Positions 1 through 12,276 of a stretch of DNA of 64,000 bases are shown one piece after another; the stretch's first letter is position 1, and every line of letters begins with the position of its first letter. Source of the DNA: Chelonoidis abingdonii (Eukaryota; Chordata; Testudines; Testudinidae); contig NC_133778.1 of assembly GCF_003597395.2 (NCBI RefSeq), positions 10,694,743-10,758,742 on the forward strand, read 5' to 3'. A program made the position numbers and the translations under genes. The notes beneath the pieces were generated by a model. It saw nothing but the letters and a program-made list of their open reading frames with translations, had not been told where the DNA came from and did not search any database.

Positions 1-617
1 GGTACTAAAGGTGCCCTCAGGTGGGGACGGGGACTGTGCAGCTGACACTCCGGGCAGGATGCACAGTACCTTCGCACTTCTTCATGTACTCCGGGCCAGA
101 AGAATCGTCGTAGGACTCATGCCAAGGTCTTCTCTACCCCCAAGTGCCTCCCAAAAAGATGACTATGCGCAAGATGTAATACAGCGTTCTGGTGTTTTTG
201 AGGTACTAAGATTTGCTGTACCTTCTGCCCCTGTACTGGTGCAACTCGATATAGGAGATTCTTCTTCATTATGAAGTAGGGTCCTGGTCCCTGTGTTCTC
301 CCTTCCATGGGGACCCCATCTATTTCAGTCACCTCCTTTCTAATGTTGTTGTACCTTGGGTCTTCAGCCTGGTCCCATCCAAAATTTCCTCTTCCGGGGC
401 TAATCTGCCCAAGATCTAGGGGCCCAGTCTCCGTTGCCTCTACTGGTTCAGAAGCGTTAGAGTGGGGGGCAGACTCAGGAGCTTCTCCCTCCTGGGTGGC
501 CTCCTTTTCAGCTGCTCGGGTCCGCCTACCTACGAGAGCGACCCTCAGGCTTTGGGCCAGTATTCGGGTTCCCAAGGCCTTAGCTGCCCTCCTTTCCCTT
601 TTTTGACTTTCTACCAT
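1..617 (-). pseudogene. Gypsy integrase N-terminal zinc-binding region
   Basis: The frame open from 617 to 117 ends with the H...H half of the integrase HHCC finger (LHLAHSHLFGRHLGVEKT). A TGA at 117-119 interrupts it, probably a decayed CGA arginine codon. Beyond it the same frame continues with FFWPG and then CASCPECQ, supplying the two CX2C ligands before the window ends. The piece follows the protease directly with no RT between. The first 70-100 residues are an acidic linker. Confidence 0.8.
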
Positions 618-1173
618 GTCTGGGAATGGAAAATAAATCTGGGGATATTTCAGAGAAGACTTGGGGTTGACAGTCTACTGTGGATGCCTCACTAACTTCA
701 GGATTCCCCTTTTTCTCCAATCCTCCTACTGGGAGTAAGTCTCCAAACCGTGCGAAGTCCCTCCCTATGAGCACTGGGTATGGGAGTTTAGGGACTACAG
801 CTGCTGCTACCTCAGTAGTGTTCCCCTGAATCTCAATTTTTACTGGGATGGTAAGGTAATAACCAACTGTCCCATGGACGCATGTTATCCCCGTACGCTT
901 AGCCCGCAGCAGCTGACTACACTTCACAAGCTTCCCCGAGTCAAGCGTGATAGCACTCCCCGAATCAACCAGTGCTGTAGTCTCTACCCCATTTAGCTTT
1001 ACTGGTCTGGTGTACATATGTAGGGTTAATGAGACCCCCACAAGGTGGATTAGGGAACATGGGTCTGCCCAGTTCCCCAGGTTACACTGCATAGGCTCCT
1101 CAGCATTGGGACACTGTGCAGCTATATGTCCCCACTCCCCGCAGGCATAACATCTGTATGGGGCCTTAGGCAT
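580..1173 (-). pseudogene. Gypsy CCHC zinc knuckle and aspartic protease
   Basis: Residues 8-22 give a CX2CX4HX4C knuckle (CYACGEWGHIAAQC), the nucleic-acid-binding end of gag. About 45 residues later comes the retropepsin core ALVDSGSAITL, with the catalytic Asp followed by Ser-Gly. A VLIGRDF flap-distal motif closes the fold. The frame is open for 197 codons but is out of phase with gag before it and integrase after it. Confidence 0.85.
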
Positions 1174-1258
1174 TCCCCGGTCTCTTGGTTTGGGCAGTCT
1201 AACAGCTCGATCCTCTTCTCTCTCAGTGCTCTGACTCTTTGTGGCTTCTGGTGAGCCT

Positions 1259-2088
1259 TCAGCCCCCTCTCTTTTTCCACCTGGGCTGTCCTGGTGGCCC
1301 CGTCACTCGAGCTCTGGGGCTTAGTGCTGCTAGTTTAACCTGGGGTGCCTCTTCCTTAACCAATCCGGTCAGCTCCCTCGATGTCCTTCGCCTTTCTACC
1401 AGTGCAACAAGCTCATCATAGGTGGAGGGTTCATTCTGGCTTACCCAGGCACGAAGGTCTAGCGGTAGTCCCCTCATGTATCGGTCGATGAACAGAACCT
1501 CTAGTATCTCTTCTGGACTCTGGGACTCCGTTCGCAACCACTGTCGTGCGAGATGGATGAGATCATACAATTGGGACCGCGGGGTTTTATTTTCCTGGTA
1601 CCTCCTCTCGTGATACCGCTGGGCCCGCACTGCAGTCGTTACTCCAGACCTGGCCAGGATCTCTGCTTTCAGCTGGTGGTAGTCTGCTGCAGCCTCTTCA
1701 GGCAGATCATAGTAAGCCTTCTGAGCCTCCCCAAACAGGAATGGGGCAAGGCTGCCAGACCACTGATCTCGAGGCCAGGCCTCCCGTAGGGCTGTCCTCT
1801 CAAAGGCCAGAAGGTATGCCTCTATATCACCCTCCCGTGTCATTTTCTGCACCAATGGCTGGCCCGTATGATCTGCGTCCTCTCATGGCTGCGGTTCAGC
1901 TCTGTAAGGGTCTTTACCTGGTTCACCAGTTCTCGCAACATAGCTCGGTCTTGATAAGCCTGGTCCATCAGCAGGCGATTAGTCTCTTGCTGCAGCTGCA
2001 CTGCCTCCTGTTGTGCAGCTGCCTGGACACGGGTAGCCTCGTGCTGGGCTGCTGTAGCTTGTATCAATGCCCGTACTAAGTCATCCAT
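1259..2088 (-). pseudogene. Degenerate gag (SCAN-like capsid region)
   Basis: Two overlapping reading frames. The first (2088-1840) begins with a Met and is a Gln/Ala-rich coiled-coil-like segment rich in heptad Leu/Val. The second (1855-1259) has the SCAN/gag signature: LLAFER near its start, then Trp residues, [22 protein letters not shown] and a basic RAQRYHER stretch. It ends in a basic Pro/Lys-rich tail. The shift between frames at about 1840-1855 is a break in this copy. The product would be the capsid precursor of the retrotransposon. Confidence 0.8.
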
Positions 2089-2172
2089 TGCGGTTAAAAA
2101 ATAAATAAATAAACCCTCTACCTTTTTTTTTTTTTAAATCACCCTCCTTCTGCTGCGCTGTGCACACCAGGG

Positions 2173-2190
2173 ATCCCACTCCTACCACCA
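2173..2190 (-). promoter_or_regulatory. Primer-binding site, tRNA-Leu-like
   Basis: Two bases inside the LTR, the plus strand reads ATCCCACTCCTACCACCA. This corresponds to the 3' end of a vertebrate tRNA-Leu (ATCCCACTCCTGACA plus CCA) with two adjacent mismatches. On the element's own strand the site begins TGG, as a reverse-transcription primer site should. The tRNA match is from memory and not from a search. Confidence 0.7.
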
Positions 2191-2192
2191 GT

Positions 2193-2828
2193 TGTGACAA
2201 AGTTCCTCCTCTACCTTGGTGGATTCTGCACTTATTGGTAGATTTGCTCAGCTCAGTGATCTTCCCCACAGTCTGAATCAACTCCTCCTGTGTCTGATCA
2301 GGAGTTGGGAGGTTTGGGGGGAACCAGGGCCCGCCCTCTACTCCGGGTTCCAGCCCAGGACCCTGTGGATTGCAGCTGTCTATAGTGCCTCTGTAACAGC
2401 TGCATGACAGTTACAACTCAATGGGCTACTTCCCATGGCCTCCTCCAAACACCTTCTTTCCTCAGACAAGGACCTTCCTCCTGGTGTCTGATAACACTTG
2501 TACTCCATAGTCCTCCAGCAGCAGCCTTCTACTCTCAGTCTCCTTGTGCTCTTTGTCCCAGCTCCTCACACACACTTCTTCTCCTCTGGCTCCTCCTCAC
2601 CTGATTGGAGTGAGCTCCTTTTTAAACCCAGGTGCCCTGGTTAGCCTGCCTTGATTGGCTGCAGGTGATCTAATCAGCCTGTCTGCCTTAATTGGTTCTA
2701 GCAGGTTCCTGATTACTGCAGTGCAGCCCCTGCTCTAGTCACTCAGAGAACAGAAAACTACTCAGCCAGTGACTAGTATATTTGCCCTCTACCAGACTCC
2801 TGTACCACACTGGCCTGGGTCTGTCACA
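2193..2828 (-). repeat. 5' LTR of the Gypsy element
   Basis: About 636 bp bounded by TGTGAC at 2193 and GTCACA at 2823-2828, the short inverted repeat expected of an LTR. It abuts the primer-binding site on its inner side. The sequence matches, from memory, an abundant turtle Gypsy LTR. The target duplication cannot be checked because the partner LTR is off the window. Confidence 0.8.
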
Positions 2829-4899
2829 ACAGCTTTTCATCTTGAAAAAAAAATGAGTGTCTGCATTAGGGCCTCTAAATCATAGCGCATGAGTTGAACA
2901 GATCCATTTAGAGAAAAGCCTCCGAGACTGAGAAAATTGAAGAATTAAAAGGGTCACTCCTGAAAACCGAACTCTCCCCCCTAGGAGACTGTCATGGTAA
3001 TCGGGGCTTTGGCATCTTACCCCAGTTGTAAGTCTAACTATGGGGAAATAGATAAAAGTTTTAAAGGTCACAAGAATCTAAAACAATAAATATTGGTTGG
3101 AAAAGGAGATAGAAAAGCTGCATTCATCCAAACGAAAAGGCTGACTGATAGGACTCCATGCCTGTGTTAAGATCAGGCCTGGGAAACAAGAGAAGTGTAG
3201 GACTGGGAATCAGTGAACCAAACTGGTGACTCAGAAATTAGGCCTAATTGGTGGACACAGTAATGAGAGTATGGGCAATTCTACCCAGCACTCCCTTTTG
3301 GGTTCCTTTGGGGGAGATGCTGGCTGAGTGAAAGATGGGAGAAAAGAAGGGATAAGCTTCATCATCCTGGGTGCCACCCCTACCATCTCCTGGGACCCCC
3401 AGGATCCACTGGGACATGACTGTCCTTCACTGTCCTGATCCTGAGAGATGTCCTGACCAGACCAAAAGAGGGACTCAGCTGACACTGTCACCAATCCCAG
3501 CCCCACCTTAATCCCCCAAACCATCTTGGTGGTAAGACTTCGTCACCTCTACCCCCTGTTCTGTGTTCTTTTTTCTCCCCATTTCTCTCTTTTTGCTGTC
3601 TGTTTAATAAGAGCCTGGCTTAGCCAACCAAGACTGGATATGTTGCCTGATGATGATACAGGGCTCAAAGTGGCTGATTAGACCATTGGCTGTGCTGGTG
3701 TTTCTCCAGCAGTGATCCTGCAAGTGAGAGTCAATACCAGAGACACCCTTTGTATGTTTGTTTTGTCTTCAAGGAGGCCAGCTCAACCTTAGTAGCTATA
3801 ACAACGGCTCCAGCTCATTTCAACTAAATTCTCTTCCCCACAAATTGGACAGTTGTTCCCATCTTTAATACTAGTGAAAAGACTGTCAAATTCAGGGGTG
3901 GGGGTGGGGGAGTCTTTCTAAAGACTCTCTCCAGGTAATGGGAAACGGAACAAGGGATGCTTCAACACTGAACGCCATATGTAATACTTTATATTTCAAA
4001 TGCTTTCACTGTTTTTCCTTCTTTTCTGTGTCTTTAATACAAGGATAGTGTGTTTGCCAGGTGCTAAGCAGGCTGAGGGCTCTGTGTACACCCCTTGAAT
4101 GCTGCACATGATTTTGGATGGTGACAGGGTCATGTTAACATCTTTCACTCTTTGGGCCCATCCGTTCCGTTGAAATTCATCCAACAGGCCTTGGCTTCCA
4201 GTTGGTTCCAGGGAGTGGAATGAGAACCCTTTCTAGCCCCCGTTACTCACTGTCACCAGCTGGGCACCACCATAAGGGGTTTGTTACATCAGATGGGGCT
4301 GCACTATGAGCCCTGTGGGGTGGTAATGCACCGAGGAGTGCCGCATGCCTGGCGGCACTGGGACAAATTCCTCTCTGGGGTAACTCAGTTGGCTTGAATG
4401 GAACAGACACTAGAGATGCATTTGGCCCAGGGAGTCTGCATAGAGCGGGGGTCAGTGTAACACCTGCTGGGACCCTGAGGCCAGTGTGCTCACTGATGGC
4501 CCTGTTACACCTTTTAGCGAGGTGCAGAATGCACTCCCCTCCACTGCGGCCACTCAGGCAGTCCCCCTGGCCCTGAAACACCCCCTCGGGGCTATTCTGT
4601 GCGGCCAGCAGTGTAAATACCCTCTGGCTTCCCCTCCCTTTTGCACACAGGCAGCGCATGCCACCCAATGACAGTCGCCAGCTGCATGGAAGGGCTATGG
4701 GGAGGTGGGACATGGCTCCCGTCACCTAACTGGAGCAGCCACAATACAGCTGTGAATGAATATGAGGAGCAGGTTCTCTGTACCTTTGAGGAGCTGGGCC
4801 CAAGACACTATGGCTGAGTGCCTGTGGATATCTTTATAGTTTCCAGCATCCTCTCATTTGGTGTTAAAGACAGCCACTAAGGTAGCATTTGCTACAATG
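2829..4899. other. Intergenic, no recognised gene
   Basis: The ORFs here are short, overlap on both strands and carry no domain signature. The stretch 3590-3650 resembles turtle interspersed-repeat sequence but I cannot place it in a family. Confidence 0.4.
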
Positions 4900-5127
4900 A
4901 AGATAGAACCCCTCCCCCCGCCCCCCCCCGGATGGCATATAAGTGGTTGGACTCACTGCCTCAGTGCCCCCTAGTGCCAGAGCTTCTCATTGCAAGGGTT
5001 CTTGCCCCATCACCCTTGTGGAATGTCCAGTTCAGATCCCTTTCGGGGTAACAAAAATTCAGACAAACATCCAAAGTTTCTCAACAACTCAGCCTTCCTC
5101 TGTGCTCCATCTTCATTCCCCCCTTCA

Positions 5128-5500
5128 TAGGCGCCGACTCTGTGGGTGCTCCAGCCCTGGAGCACCCATGGGAAAAAATTAGTGGGGTGCTTAGCACCCA
5201 GAGGCAGCCAGCTCCTCCGCTCTCCTCCAGCGCCTCCTGTCCACTGGCAGCCCTGCTGATCAACTCCTCCCAGCACCTTCTGCCCGCTGCGATCAGCTGT
5301 TCTGCAGCGTGCAGGAGGCGCTGGGGAGAGGAAGGGAAGGAGGAGCAGGGACAGAGCATGCGCAGGGACAGAGGTGGAACTGAGAGGAAAAGGCAGGGCA
5401 GGGGCAGGAAGAGGTGTGGCTGGGGCTTGGGGGAAAGGGTCAAGTGAGGGCGGTTGTGGGGTGGAACAGGGGTTTGAGCATGCTGGGAGCCTGGAGGAAA
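5128..5500. repeat. GC-rich interspersed repeat, MITE-like
   Basis: It starts at GGCGCCGACTCTGTGGGTGCT and contains a local palindrome around the GGAGCACCC motif. I recognise the opening as a very abundant turtle repeat, probably hAT-derived. The far inverted repeat was not found, so the right boundary is uncertain. ORFs on both strands are composition artefacts. Confidence 0.45.
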
Positions 5501-6849
5501 CCAGCACCAGTGTTTTCCTTTCTGGGCTACTTTCTCAGCCTTTTTTGAGGCCCAGCTGTCTAGTAAGTTTTCACCCAACACCTCAGTCTCACTCCTGCTG
5601 GCTGAGAAGCAACTAATTTCTTCCAGCACATCTGTGGTAACTGTGACTAATGTGCTTTTAACTCTTTTAGACTGGTTTCACCCCACCGCACTGCATCCTT
5701 CCATTCTTCCTCCCTGTGGTGTGACAGGCTGCAAACACACTCATGGTGGAGTCTGGAGAGTCACTAATCCACGCATCGTACAACTCACAACAACCATCTC
5801 TCCCCACTGCTCCACAAAGAATTAACTGCAGAAGGCTGGCACAAGCTCACATCCTATGCTCACTAGCTACACAGCTGTGCATTTACTTGTAACTTGTGAA
5901 GTATTATAAATAATTCAAACTAAATGCCAGTGGTGGAAATAAATGAGCCAAGTCCATGATGTGATGCATTAACCTGGCTTGTTAGAACTGGGTTTATTCA
6001 TTTACAGTGAGATTCACCTCTGGACAGACGAGTAGCACGTGGCCTGCGTATCACTTATATCCCACTAAAGGCTAGTTTCAAGATCTTAAATGGTTCAGAA
6101 GCCTTGAGCTGTCTGTCTGTACTGGGCTGAATTTCACCCTTAATGAGCTGAAGTAGTTCTCTCTGCTCAGCCAAATTATGTTCAAGTAATATTGGCACAA
6201 ATAACCAAATTAACAACAGAATTCTCTTTGAGATGTTAGTTTTGTGCCTCTGGAATGTTGTCTGGAGCCAATTTGTGGTTATCTCCCCACCTAAAGGCTT
6301 GTTTACACAGAAACTCAGGAAAACTAATGCAAATTAGCTCAAGGGGTGAATTTAAAGTGGATTAATTAAATTGCATTAAAACACTGTATGGATGCTCTCA
6401 TTAAGCAGCTTTAGTTTCATTTAATTTAAAGCTGCACTTTGGGAACGAATTAATGCAGTTTTGCTAATTCACTTCAAAAATTAATTCCAATTAATTTTCC
6501 TGTGTAGACAAGACCTAATGGTAAAATCCATCGTCCTGCTGGGCTACTATTAATAAAAGCAATTTGGATTTCAATTGTCAATGACTCTGTGCCATGTTCA
6601 TGTTGCACCAGACCCTGATTTTAATGTAAGTGCACCTTTCCAAGGAAGATGGGTTGGGGTTGACAACACAAGTTCTTTCCCTGGGCCTTGTCTTTTAATC
6701 TCTTATTTGCTTTTATAGACTTTTTACTTTAAGATGTTCAGGGATAAGGGACTTTGCAAAAGCAGGCTATGAATGATTTAGTAACTGTTTCAGAGTCCTG
6801 TGCACTTAATCCCCAGGGAGGGATCTGCTAGAACACACAGTTATTTGAA
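5501..6849. other. Intergenic, AT-rich, no gene seen
   Basis: No domain-bearing ORF or RNA gene recognised. At 6290-6520 an imperfect inverted arrangement (about 6290-6320 against 6490-6520, 'cttgtttacacag' versus 'ctgtgtagacaag') suggests an AT-rich MITE. The arms match at about 11 of 13 positions. Confidence 0.4.
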
Positions 6850-6861
6850 ATTAGCATTGTT

Positions 6862-7366
6862 TGTTGAAAGAACGGCACCGAATGGGAAAAGAGGTATTCG
6901 TAAGGGGTTTATTCACTGCAGGAGCACGTCCTCCTGGCCAGATGTGGGATAGTGGCTCTCTACCCAGATGACACCGCCTGACAACAGTTGTTCCATCACT
7001 GTGGTGGTCTCTCTTTCTGCAACTTGGCCCTCTGGCCAGGTCACGCTTTAGTCCATCCCTTCCAGGGTAACATAGTCCAATGACATTATAGCAGGTCTTC
7101 CATTGGGTTTCTGGAGTTTGTGGTCCTTGCACCATTTATCTCAGGGGTTTTCATCCCACCTCCTTTGGTGGCTGATAGGAGAATCCTGGGCCTGCCTCTA
7201 CTCTGGGCTCCATCTCAGGGACCCGGTAGGCAAAAGCCAAGGTCTAAACTCTCAGACTCCTTATGGCCTCCCTGTACTGTTTCCTACCTTTTCTGTTCCA
7301 CAGAGAATGACTACAGACTCTCTCCCTGAAGCCCCCTTTCTCCTCTTGGGTTTTGTGGCATAGCAG
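6862..7366. repeat. LTR-like sequence, unclassified
   Basis: This stretch contains the Gypsy-LTR-like phrase CTCTACTCTGGGCTCCATCTC followed by AGGGACCC, close to a phrase in the LTR at 2330-2360. Possible TG...CA ends lie near 6862 and 7366. No target duplication was verified, so the boundaries are tentative. Confidence 0.35.
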
Positions 7367-7548
7367 ACTTCATTCCTGAGTCTATCTGACTGCCATGCAC
7401 TGTACTTTGTATCTCATTCATGACTTAGAATTCATGGTATTCGTGAAGAATTACAGAGAGAGTGTTTTCACCGGGCCCCATTTTCCTTGTATTCTTGATA
7501 GATGTTGCAAGGAAAAATAGATACTTTAAGGCCTCTGCGTTTTCTGGA

Positions 7549-8798
7549 TGTAAGCAGAGTCAGGATGAGCCCTACCCTGACATTTGGTGGTGAATTATGG
7601 GGAGCGTGGAAAGGAATTTTAGGTATTTGCATTGGCACACCCACCCCACCTAGCATAGCCCACGGCAGCCTGGGATGGTTATTTTGACAGCTCTGGGATC
7701 CCCAATTTCTTTATTCCTCCTGCCCCAGTAACAAAGTGTTGTCACCCTGATTATGTGAATGAGGAACTACGAGACTGCTTTATGACAGAGATGTCTCAAT
7801 ATAAATTAAGTGACACTTGCTAGACAAGGGACATGGGTTCCAAAACCCAGTGGGACTTGAGAGAAGGTTGGAGGGACTGGTGTGTGTGTACCTGATGGTA
7901 TGGCCCCTTTTGAGGGCCTGGACACCAATTGCACATCTCCTCTCTCCGCTGTTAAAGAGTAGAGCTAATTTTGATTCCATTAGGAGATCAATCTAAAAGG
8001 CTGCTGAGCTGAACTCACGGTGCACCAGCACTGGGCTCCCCTACTGTGAGCTGAAATCACTAAAAAGAGCTGAGCTGAGATCACTGAGTGCTGTGTTAAC
8101 TAGTGGGGAGCCTGAAGACCTATCGCTAAGTGCTGCAGAGCGGAGCAGTTTGCAGTATGTTGGGAGCAGCCCATGGACAGTGAGCCAGAGTGGAGCGGTT
8201 TGTGGGGATGGCTGGAGTGGCTTACGAGTTGGCTGGAGGAGCGGCACAGCTGGTGTAGTGCAGCTGGTCGTGGTGAAGGCTGCAGCAGAACGCCACAGAG
8301 AGGCAGAGCAGTTGGCCCTGACCCACAAAAGGTGCCCCTTACCACCCTGTGTGGGCCCCCCGCCATTTCCCCCAGGCTGAGGGGGTAAAACTCTGCAGAA
8401 AATTTTGAACTCTGGGTTGCACTGACCAGAGACTTTGGGTTTCAACCTTTGGGTGATTGGGACTTAAGACCCTAAGGGGAAAGGTCATTGCCAAACGTAC
8501 TTGGAGGTGGTTTTTTTTCTTATGGTTTGTGTTATAATCCTGTTTGTGGTGTTTCTCCAATGTGATGCTGCATTGTTTCCCTCCTTCATTAAAAGGATTT
8601 TGCTACACTCAGACTCCGTGCTTGTGAGAGGGGAAATATTGCCTCCTAGAGGCGCCCGGGGAGGGGGGTTGGTATGTAAGTGTCCCAGGTCACTGGGTGG
8701 GGGCTCGAGCCGGTTATGCATTGTGTTATTGAAACAGAACCCCTGGATACTGAACCCGGCCCTTGTTGCTGCCAACTCAGAGGGGCAGAAGGGTGACA
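7549..8798. repeat. Solo LTR, copy 1 of a 1.25-kb family
   Basis: It begins TGTAAGCAGAG and ends GGGTGACA. It aligns along its whole length with 51554-52792, so both are copies of one element. It splits the 3' tail of the LINE, because LINE-like sequence resumes on the left at 7548. The 4-bp flanks (TGGA and AGTA) no longer match. This suggests the copy is older than the one at 51.5 kb, whose duplication is intact. Confidence 0.65.
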
Positions 8799-9520
8799 AG
8801 TATAATCACCTCCTTTCAGTGGTACAGTCTTTACAATCCCAAAGGATCAGATCTATTGTTTCCTGAACCTTACATGCTATGCATAATCCCTCTTTATGAC
8901 TGTTAATTAGAAATAAATTACTTTTTAATCCAAAATGTCCAAGCAGAATTCTAAATTAAGCCACTTTGCTCTTCCTCTCAGGGCCTTGGATTAGATCAGC
9001 ATTTTCAACTGCTGGGCATACTTCTCTGCATTTTTTTCCCTTCGTTTCATTTGCCCACAATTCATGTCATTCCTTCCTTAGCTCATTTTTGATTAGGTGT
9101 TTAAATTCCTGTTTGCTTAAGGGGATCCCTAGGTAGTCTTGTTTGTGATTAACAGCACTTTTTGCCAGTTTATCGACCAGTTTGCTGGACGCTATCTCTA
9201 CATGCACCGGGATCCATGCTATTTCTATTGTTATGTCCAATTGCGCCTGTTCAGTTAGCAGTAGTATTTCATTAAGAATATCATTTATGCTGTCAGATTT
9301 ACCATTGCAAATTGCCTACAGCTCTGATAAGAAGTCAGACAAGATAGCCACAGCAGCTGGCTGTACATCTACAGCCTAATTTAGTGCTAGCATAATCCCC
9401 GTTAGCTCCGTTGTAAAGATGAATACAAAGTTAGTTAGCCTCACGACTTTCTTGAGCCCGAGGAGGGCAAGCAGAAAGCTATTCTCATTCCCTGTTCCTT
9501 CCTATTTGGAGCCATCTGCA
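8799..9520 (-). pseudogene. LINE RNase H domain and C-terminal tail
   Basis: Translation on the minus strand gives an ADGSK start (first catalytic Asp region) near 9500. The helix region follows with AVAILSDFLSELQAI-like residues at about 9330 (one codon is a stop). Next come IEIAWIPVHVEIAS and LVDKLAKSAVNH at about 9180-9230. After it, LLGHFGLKSNLF and a Cys-rich segment match the tail that follows RNase H in I/R1-type LINEs. Frameshifts and stops are frequent. Confidence 0.75.
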
Positions 9521-9699
9521 CATATCTGGCAATCATGTCCCTATTATCACACATATATTGATTTGCGGCATCCTGTATCAGTCTTCTCCTTTTATTTAAT
9601 TCATTTTATAATTCCATGTCTATCTTGGGGGGATGGTTTTCCAGTGACAAAGTATTTTCCCATAGTTGTAGATTTAGGTCTTTTTCAATCCTTTCTTTT

Positions 9700-10810
9700 C
9701 ATTAAGATCCTTTATCTACTTCTGTACCTTATTTACAGGGGGAATTTTGATTTTTTGTCCTATCTGGCCTCCACGTAATTCCCAACAATCACTATATGTT
9801 AGCTTTGTGTTGTCATCATTATTACCTAGTACTCTGGCCCAAAAAGTGAAGTCTAGGTGTTTCATTGTAAGAGTGAGAGGCATCTCGCTGGTTGCTATCT
9901 GTAGTACACACAAAGGTACAGGCATCACATCCAATTGCCAATGCCTGTGCTTGGATATAGTTAGTTTTCTCAGAGTGGTGTTCATTGCTGACCCAAAGGC
10001 TTTGCGTCCATACTCAACAATTGGTGTAATTTGCACTCTATATAGCATTTCCACTGTTTTCTTATCTGCTCCCTAGGATGTTCCTGAGGTACTTTTAAAT
10101 ACATTAATTCTACCTTTGCATTTATCTTTAATATTTTCCCTCCAAGTGAGTGTGTTATAAATATCACACCGAAGAATTTGTAATTTTCCCCACCATGTTT
10201 ATCTGGCCCTCAGATAGATATAACTTTACATCTTTTTGGATTTTCTTTGCTGTGATGATCTTTCCCTCAGTTATGGCTATGGAGAATTTCAAGTCTCACT
10301 TATTCTCCCTTCTGCGCTTCTTTTAAGTGCATCACTGATTCTCTTGGCAGTGCTTCCAAGGTTTCTGCGTTTGGTCCACATGACAGTGGTCAACACATAA
10401 TGTGATCCGTATTCCTTTAGGGAGGACATTTACCATACTAATGAGAGTTGGGCTAATTACATTCCCCTGTGGAGTTCCATTTGCAATTGACCATACACTG
10501 GAAGAAGCTTTCCCTAGTGGGACTTGTATCATTCTTTTCCTTAACAAGTCTCTTATCCATCTGAACATCCTTCTTGTAATACCCACTTTATGACATAGTC
10601 CCTCTCTATATAATACATCATAGGCTTTTCTTATGTCCTAGGTTACAATCATGAATTCTTTAGTTCTCATGTTTTTTTGTGCTTCTGTCTCTATCGACAA
10701 TGTGGTCAATTGCACAGCTACCTCTGCTGACCCACTTTGCATTCCATGTAAGAACCTATTTCTTTCCAAGTGTGCTATTAATCTCTCCATTACTAGTCGT
10801 TCTGTTGTTC
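9700..10810 (-). pseudogene. LINE reverse transcriptase, palm/thumb part
   Basis: The frame at 10586-10332 carries WIRDLLRKRMIQV and then NGTPQGNVISPTLISM, the RT motif between the two catalytic Asp clusters. 10054-9716 holds the thumb/linker start VQITPIVEYG. Upstream, 10800-10590 contains RLVMERLIAHLE-like and DIRKAYD-like segments in a shifted frame, the latter matching RT motif A. An LTR-like block separates this from the fingers part at 12270-12425. Confidence 0.75.
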
Positions 10811-10811
10811 T

Positions 10812-12276
10812 TGTGACACTAGCACACCAGGTGCCAGCTCATGCCAAGGCCCCAGGCCTCAGGGAAAATTGACAAACGCACAGCTGGAAGCCAATCTGGT
10901 TCACCTGGGTTAGTATTTTTAGAATGGATGTTAAGTTGATAACAAGATGTTTGATTAAATACTTGTAGGATGCTGCAGGTATTGATCTTCCTTATAACCT
11001 GTATAGCCCATACTATAACATTGTATTGAGTGTTTGCATTGTAAATCTCTCTAATTGTGAAACTCAAACAGGAAAGAAGCATTAATTGACACACGAGGCA
11101 CCATTGGAAAAGTTATGATTATCCAATTTGTGTGCATGTATCATTTTTTGAATCTGAAGTTATAAATATTGACAATGTACCTATATTTCAAATGTGCTTA
11201 CTCTGGGTTACACCCACAACCAACCTTTCAGGTACAACAATGAAGAAGCAAAGACAATGGACCATGGAAGAGCTTAACCTTCCCGTGAACATTTCAACCA
11301 GTCTATGAGTAATGGCTGCTAGGACGCAGCAAGGGCATGTGACCAGACCACATGACACTGAGCTCCATTTTGGTACCTGTATTCTTCCACAAACTGGGCT
11401 GGGAACTTTGGGTGGGAACCCTTTGTTTCCAGCTATGAAGAGACTATATAAGGTGGGGAGTGACATCATGATTGGTCTTTACTCCCCCACAACCCAACAC
11501 CTGAAAGAAGCGCTGAAAGACAAAGGACTTGGGATGGGAGAGGTGAGCCCAAGCTGCAAAGTAAGTGCAGCTTGCATCTTAAGAATCTGCAAGCCTAATA
11601 TCACTCAGGGTAAGAGGATTTGAATCAGTAATCTATCTAGTACTTTAGGCTTAGTTTGCCATTTTGTTTATTTATTAGGTAATCTGCTTTGATCTGTTTG
11701 CTGTCACTTAAAATATACCTTTCTGTAGATAATAAACTTGTTTTATACTTTCTCTTAACCAGTGAGTTTTGAGTGAAGTGTCTGGGAAAATCTCAGCTCT
11801 GTGCATAAAGGCTGTTGCATATCTTTCCCACATCAAGAGGGGAGCAAATATATTAATGAGCTGACATTATACAGATCCCTGGGCAGTGCAAGACAGTATA
11901 ATTCTGGGTTTATACTCCAGCAAGGGAGCAAGGCTGGGAAGCTGGAAATTTGGCTGTTGTATTCTGTCTGTCCTTGAGTGGCTTAGGTAATACACTCAGG
12001 TAATTCAGTTGGTGTGGCGCCACCTGCTGTAATGTTGGGTGATAACAGGCTTTGGAGACACCGGCTGAATCTCCCCGCAAAGCGGTGTGAGAGAGGCCTG
12101 CCCAGCTGGAGGGTTAGAGGGACCGTGGTTCCCACGGCTCCAGACTGCACCCTGGGGGTCACAACCTGTCACAATCACCTTGCCCACCTTGGGTCTCTAA
12201 CATCCTGGGACCGAGACAGCTACAACACTGCCCTGAATTTGGCACTCACAGTCGTGAGCCATTCCCGACAGTGTGA
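10812..12276. repeat. LTR-derived insertion with promoter and poly(A) signals
   Basis: About 1.45 kb interrupts the LINE RT. On the plus strand it has a TATA box (ctatataagg at about 11443), a GC-poor U3-like stretch before it and AATAAA at about 11731, as in a retroviral-type LTR. TGTGA occurs at both junctions (10812-10816 and 12272-12276), a possible 5-bp target duplication. More than one LTR may be nested here, and TGTGAC...GTCACA pairs also occur at 10812 and 12173. Confidence 0.55.

Larger units (their letters stand above)
1..2828 (-). mobile_element. Ty3/Gypsy LTR retrotransposon, Gmr1-like, 5' part, truncated by window edge
   Basis: Minus-strand element read from 2828 down to 1. In order it shows a 5' LTR, a primer-binding site, gag, a CCHC knuckle with an aspartic protease, and the zinc-binding start of integrase. 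RT and RNase H are not between protease and integrase, so they must lie further left, outside the window. This PR-INT-RT order is the hallmark of the Gmr1 clade, whose gag is the accepted source of vertebrate SCAN domains. Coding pieces sit in different frames (2088-1840, 1855-1259, 1173-580, 617-117), so the copy carries frameshifts and stops and cannot make an intact polyprotein. The 3' LTR is not visible, so LTR divergence cannot be used for dating. Confidence 0.85.

Noticed and set aside
4243..4725. 160-codon minus-strand ORF
   Set aside because: Low-complexity Pro/Leu/Ser composition, overlapping open frames on the other strand and no motif. Likely chance in GC-rich sequence.
5010..5629. 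Two overlapping minus-strand ORFs of 165 and 182 codons
   Set aside because: They lie across a GC-rich interspersed repeat and consist of Pro/Leu/Ser-rich sequence readable in several frames.
8041..8866. Cluster of ORFs up to 134 codons on both strands
   Set aside because: All fall inside a solo LTR whose second copy at 51.5 kb has different broken frames.
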